Below are positions 4,982 through 5,074 of a stretch of 5,074 nucleotides of DNA, piece by piece. This stretch comes from an uncultured Ignavibacteriota bacterium. Lineage in GTDB: Bacteria > Bacteroidota > Ignavibacteria > Tepidaquicellales > Tepidaquicellaceae. Every line of letters begins with the position of its first letter. The stretch's first letter is position 1. Below the pieces are notes generated by a model. It saw only the letters and a program-made list of their open reading frames with translations, was not told the origin of the DNA and did no database searches. Made by a program: the position numbers and the translations under genes. Location: NCBI GenBank assembly GCA_903901375.1, contig CAIUQV010000433.1:1-5074 (forward strand). Direction: 5' to 3'.

Positions 4982-5074
4982 TTAAAAAGCCATATCAAGT
5001 TTTTCTGAGACGGCTTTCCAGAACTGATGCCGCAGTCTCGGATGCGGGACTTCCCGCAGTGCTTTATATATGGC
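4982..5074 (-). CDS. C-terminal 30 residues of an unidentified protein (runs off right edge)
   Basis: An open frame enters from the right edge and ends at TAA 4984-4982. It reads AIYKALREVPHPRLRHQFW and then KAVSEKLDMAF. The base composition is near 50% G+C, with codons such as CTG, CGG and CCG, clearly unlike the AT-rich DNA to its left and more like the FIST gene. The large inverted repeat begins at once after the stop, as expected for the end of a transcription unit. The fragment is mixed-charge and helical in character. I do not recognise the family. Confidence 0.55.
   Translation of the reverse strand, partial: AIYKALREVPHPRLRHQFWKAVSEKLDMAF

Overview
The window is AT-rich bacterial DNA, and every confident gene lies on the minus strand. 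The best lineage clue is the secreted protein at 2732-4158. It ends in a type IX secretion (T9SS) type A sorting domain with the 'SPNPFN' opening and a FlgD-like 'WDGTDNNNN...SGNYF' segment, a form common in Ignavibacteria and neighbouring Bacteroidota/Chlorobi-group bacteria. None of the genes has a strong Shine-Dalgarno sequence before its start, which fits that group. Phylum is an inference; species cannot be named.

Layout from left to right. (1) Positions 1-582 hold the first 194 codons of a FIST-domain sensory protein that runs off the left edge, with a good sigma70-type promoter at 616-644. (2) Positions 583-1229 hold no confident gene but are rich in structure: five phased 11-bp direct repeats (981-1035), a nested inverted repeat built from the same word (1094-1135), and a near-consensus minus-strand promoter (1142-1170) whose start site would fall at the edge of that inverted repeat. 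(3) Positions 1230-2678 encode a 482-residue multi-membrane-span GT-C glycosyltransferase of the ArnT/PMT-like (family 39/83) type. (4) A perfect 10-bp stem-loop (2691-2715) separates it from (5) a secreted repeat protein at 2732-4158, split into two overlapping reading frames. One missing base near 3548-3551 explains the split. Restoring it gives a 475-residue protein with a signal peptide, six repeats of about 57-61 residues (probably a beta-propeller with FG-GAP-like calcium loops) and the sorting domain. (6) Positions 4159-4981 are very AT-rich and hold only weak ORFs, possible promoters and a possible small decayed gene. (7) A large imperfect inverted repeat at 4900-4979 probably ends transcription of (8) a gene whose last 30 codons occupy 4982-5074.

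The genes at both edges look less AT-rich than the middle, so the region from about 600 to 4980 may be an accessory or acquired segment. The glycosyltransferase and the T9SS cargo protein are adjacent and co-oriented. They may both serve cell-surface or envelope glycan functions, but the stem-loop between them could also separate their transcription. The most unusual part of the window is the repeat and promoter array at 981-1170.
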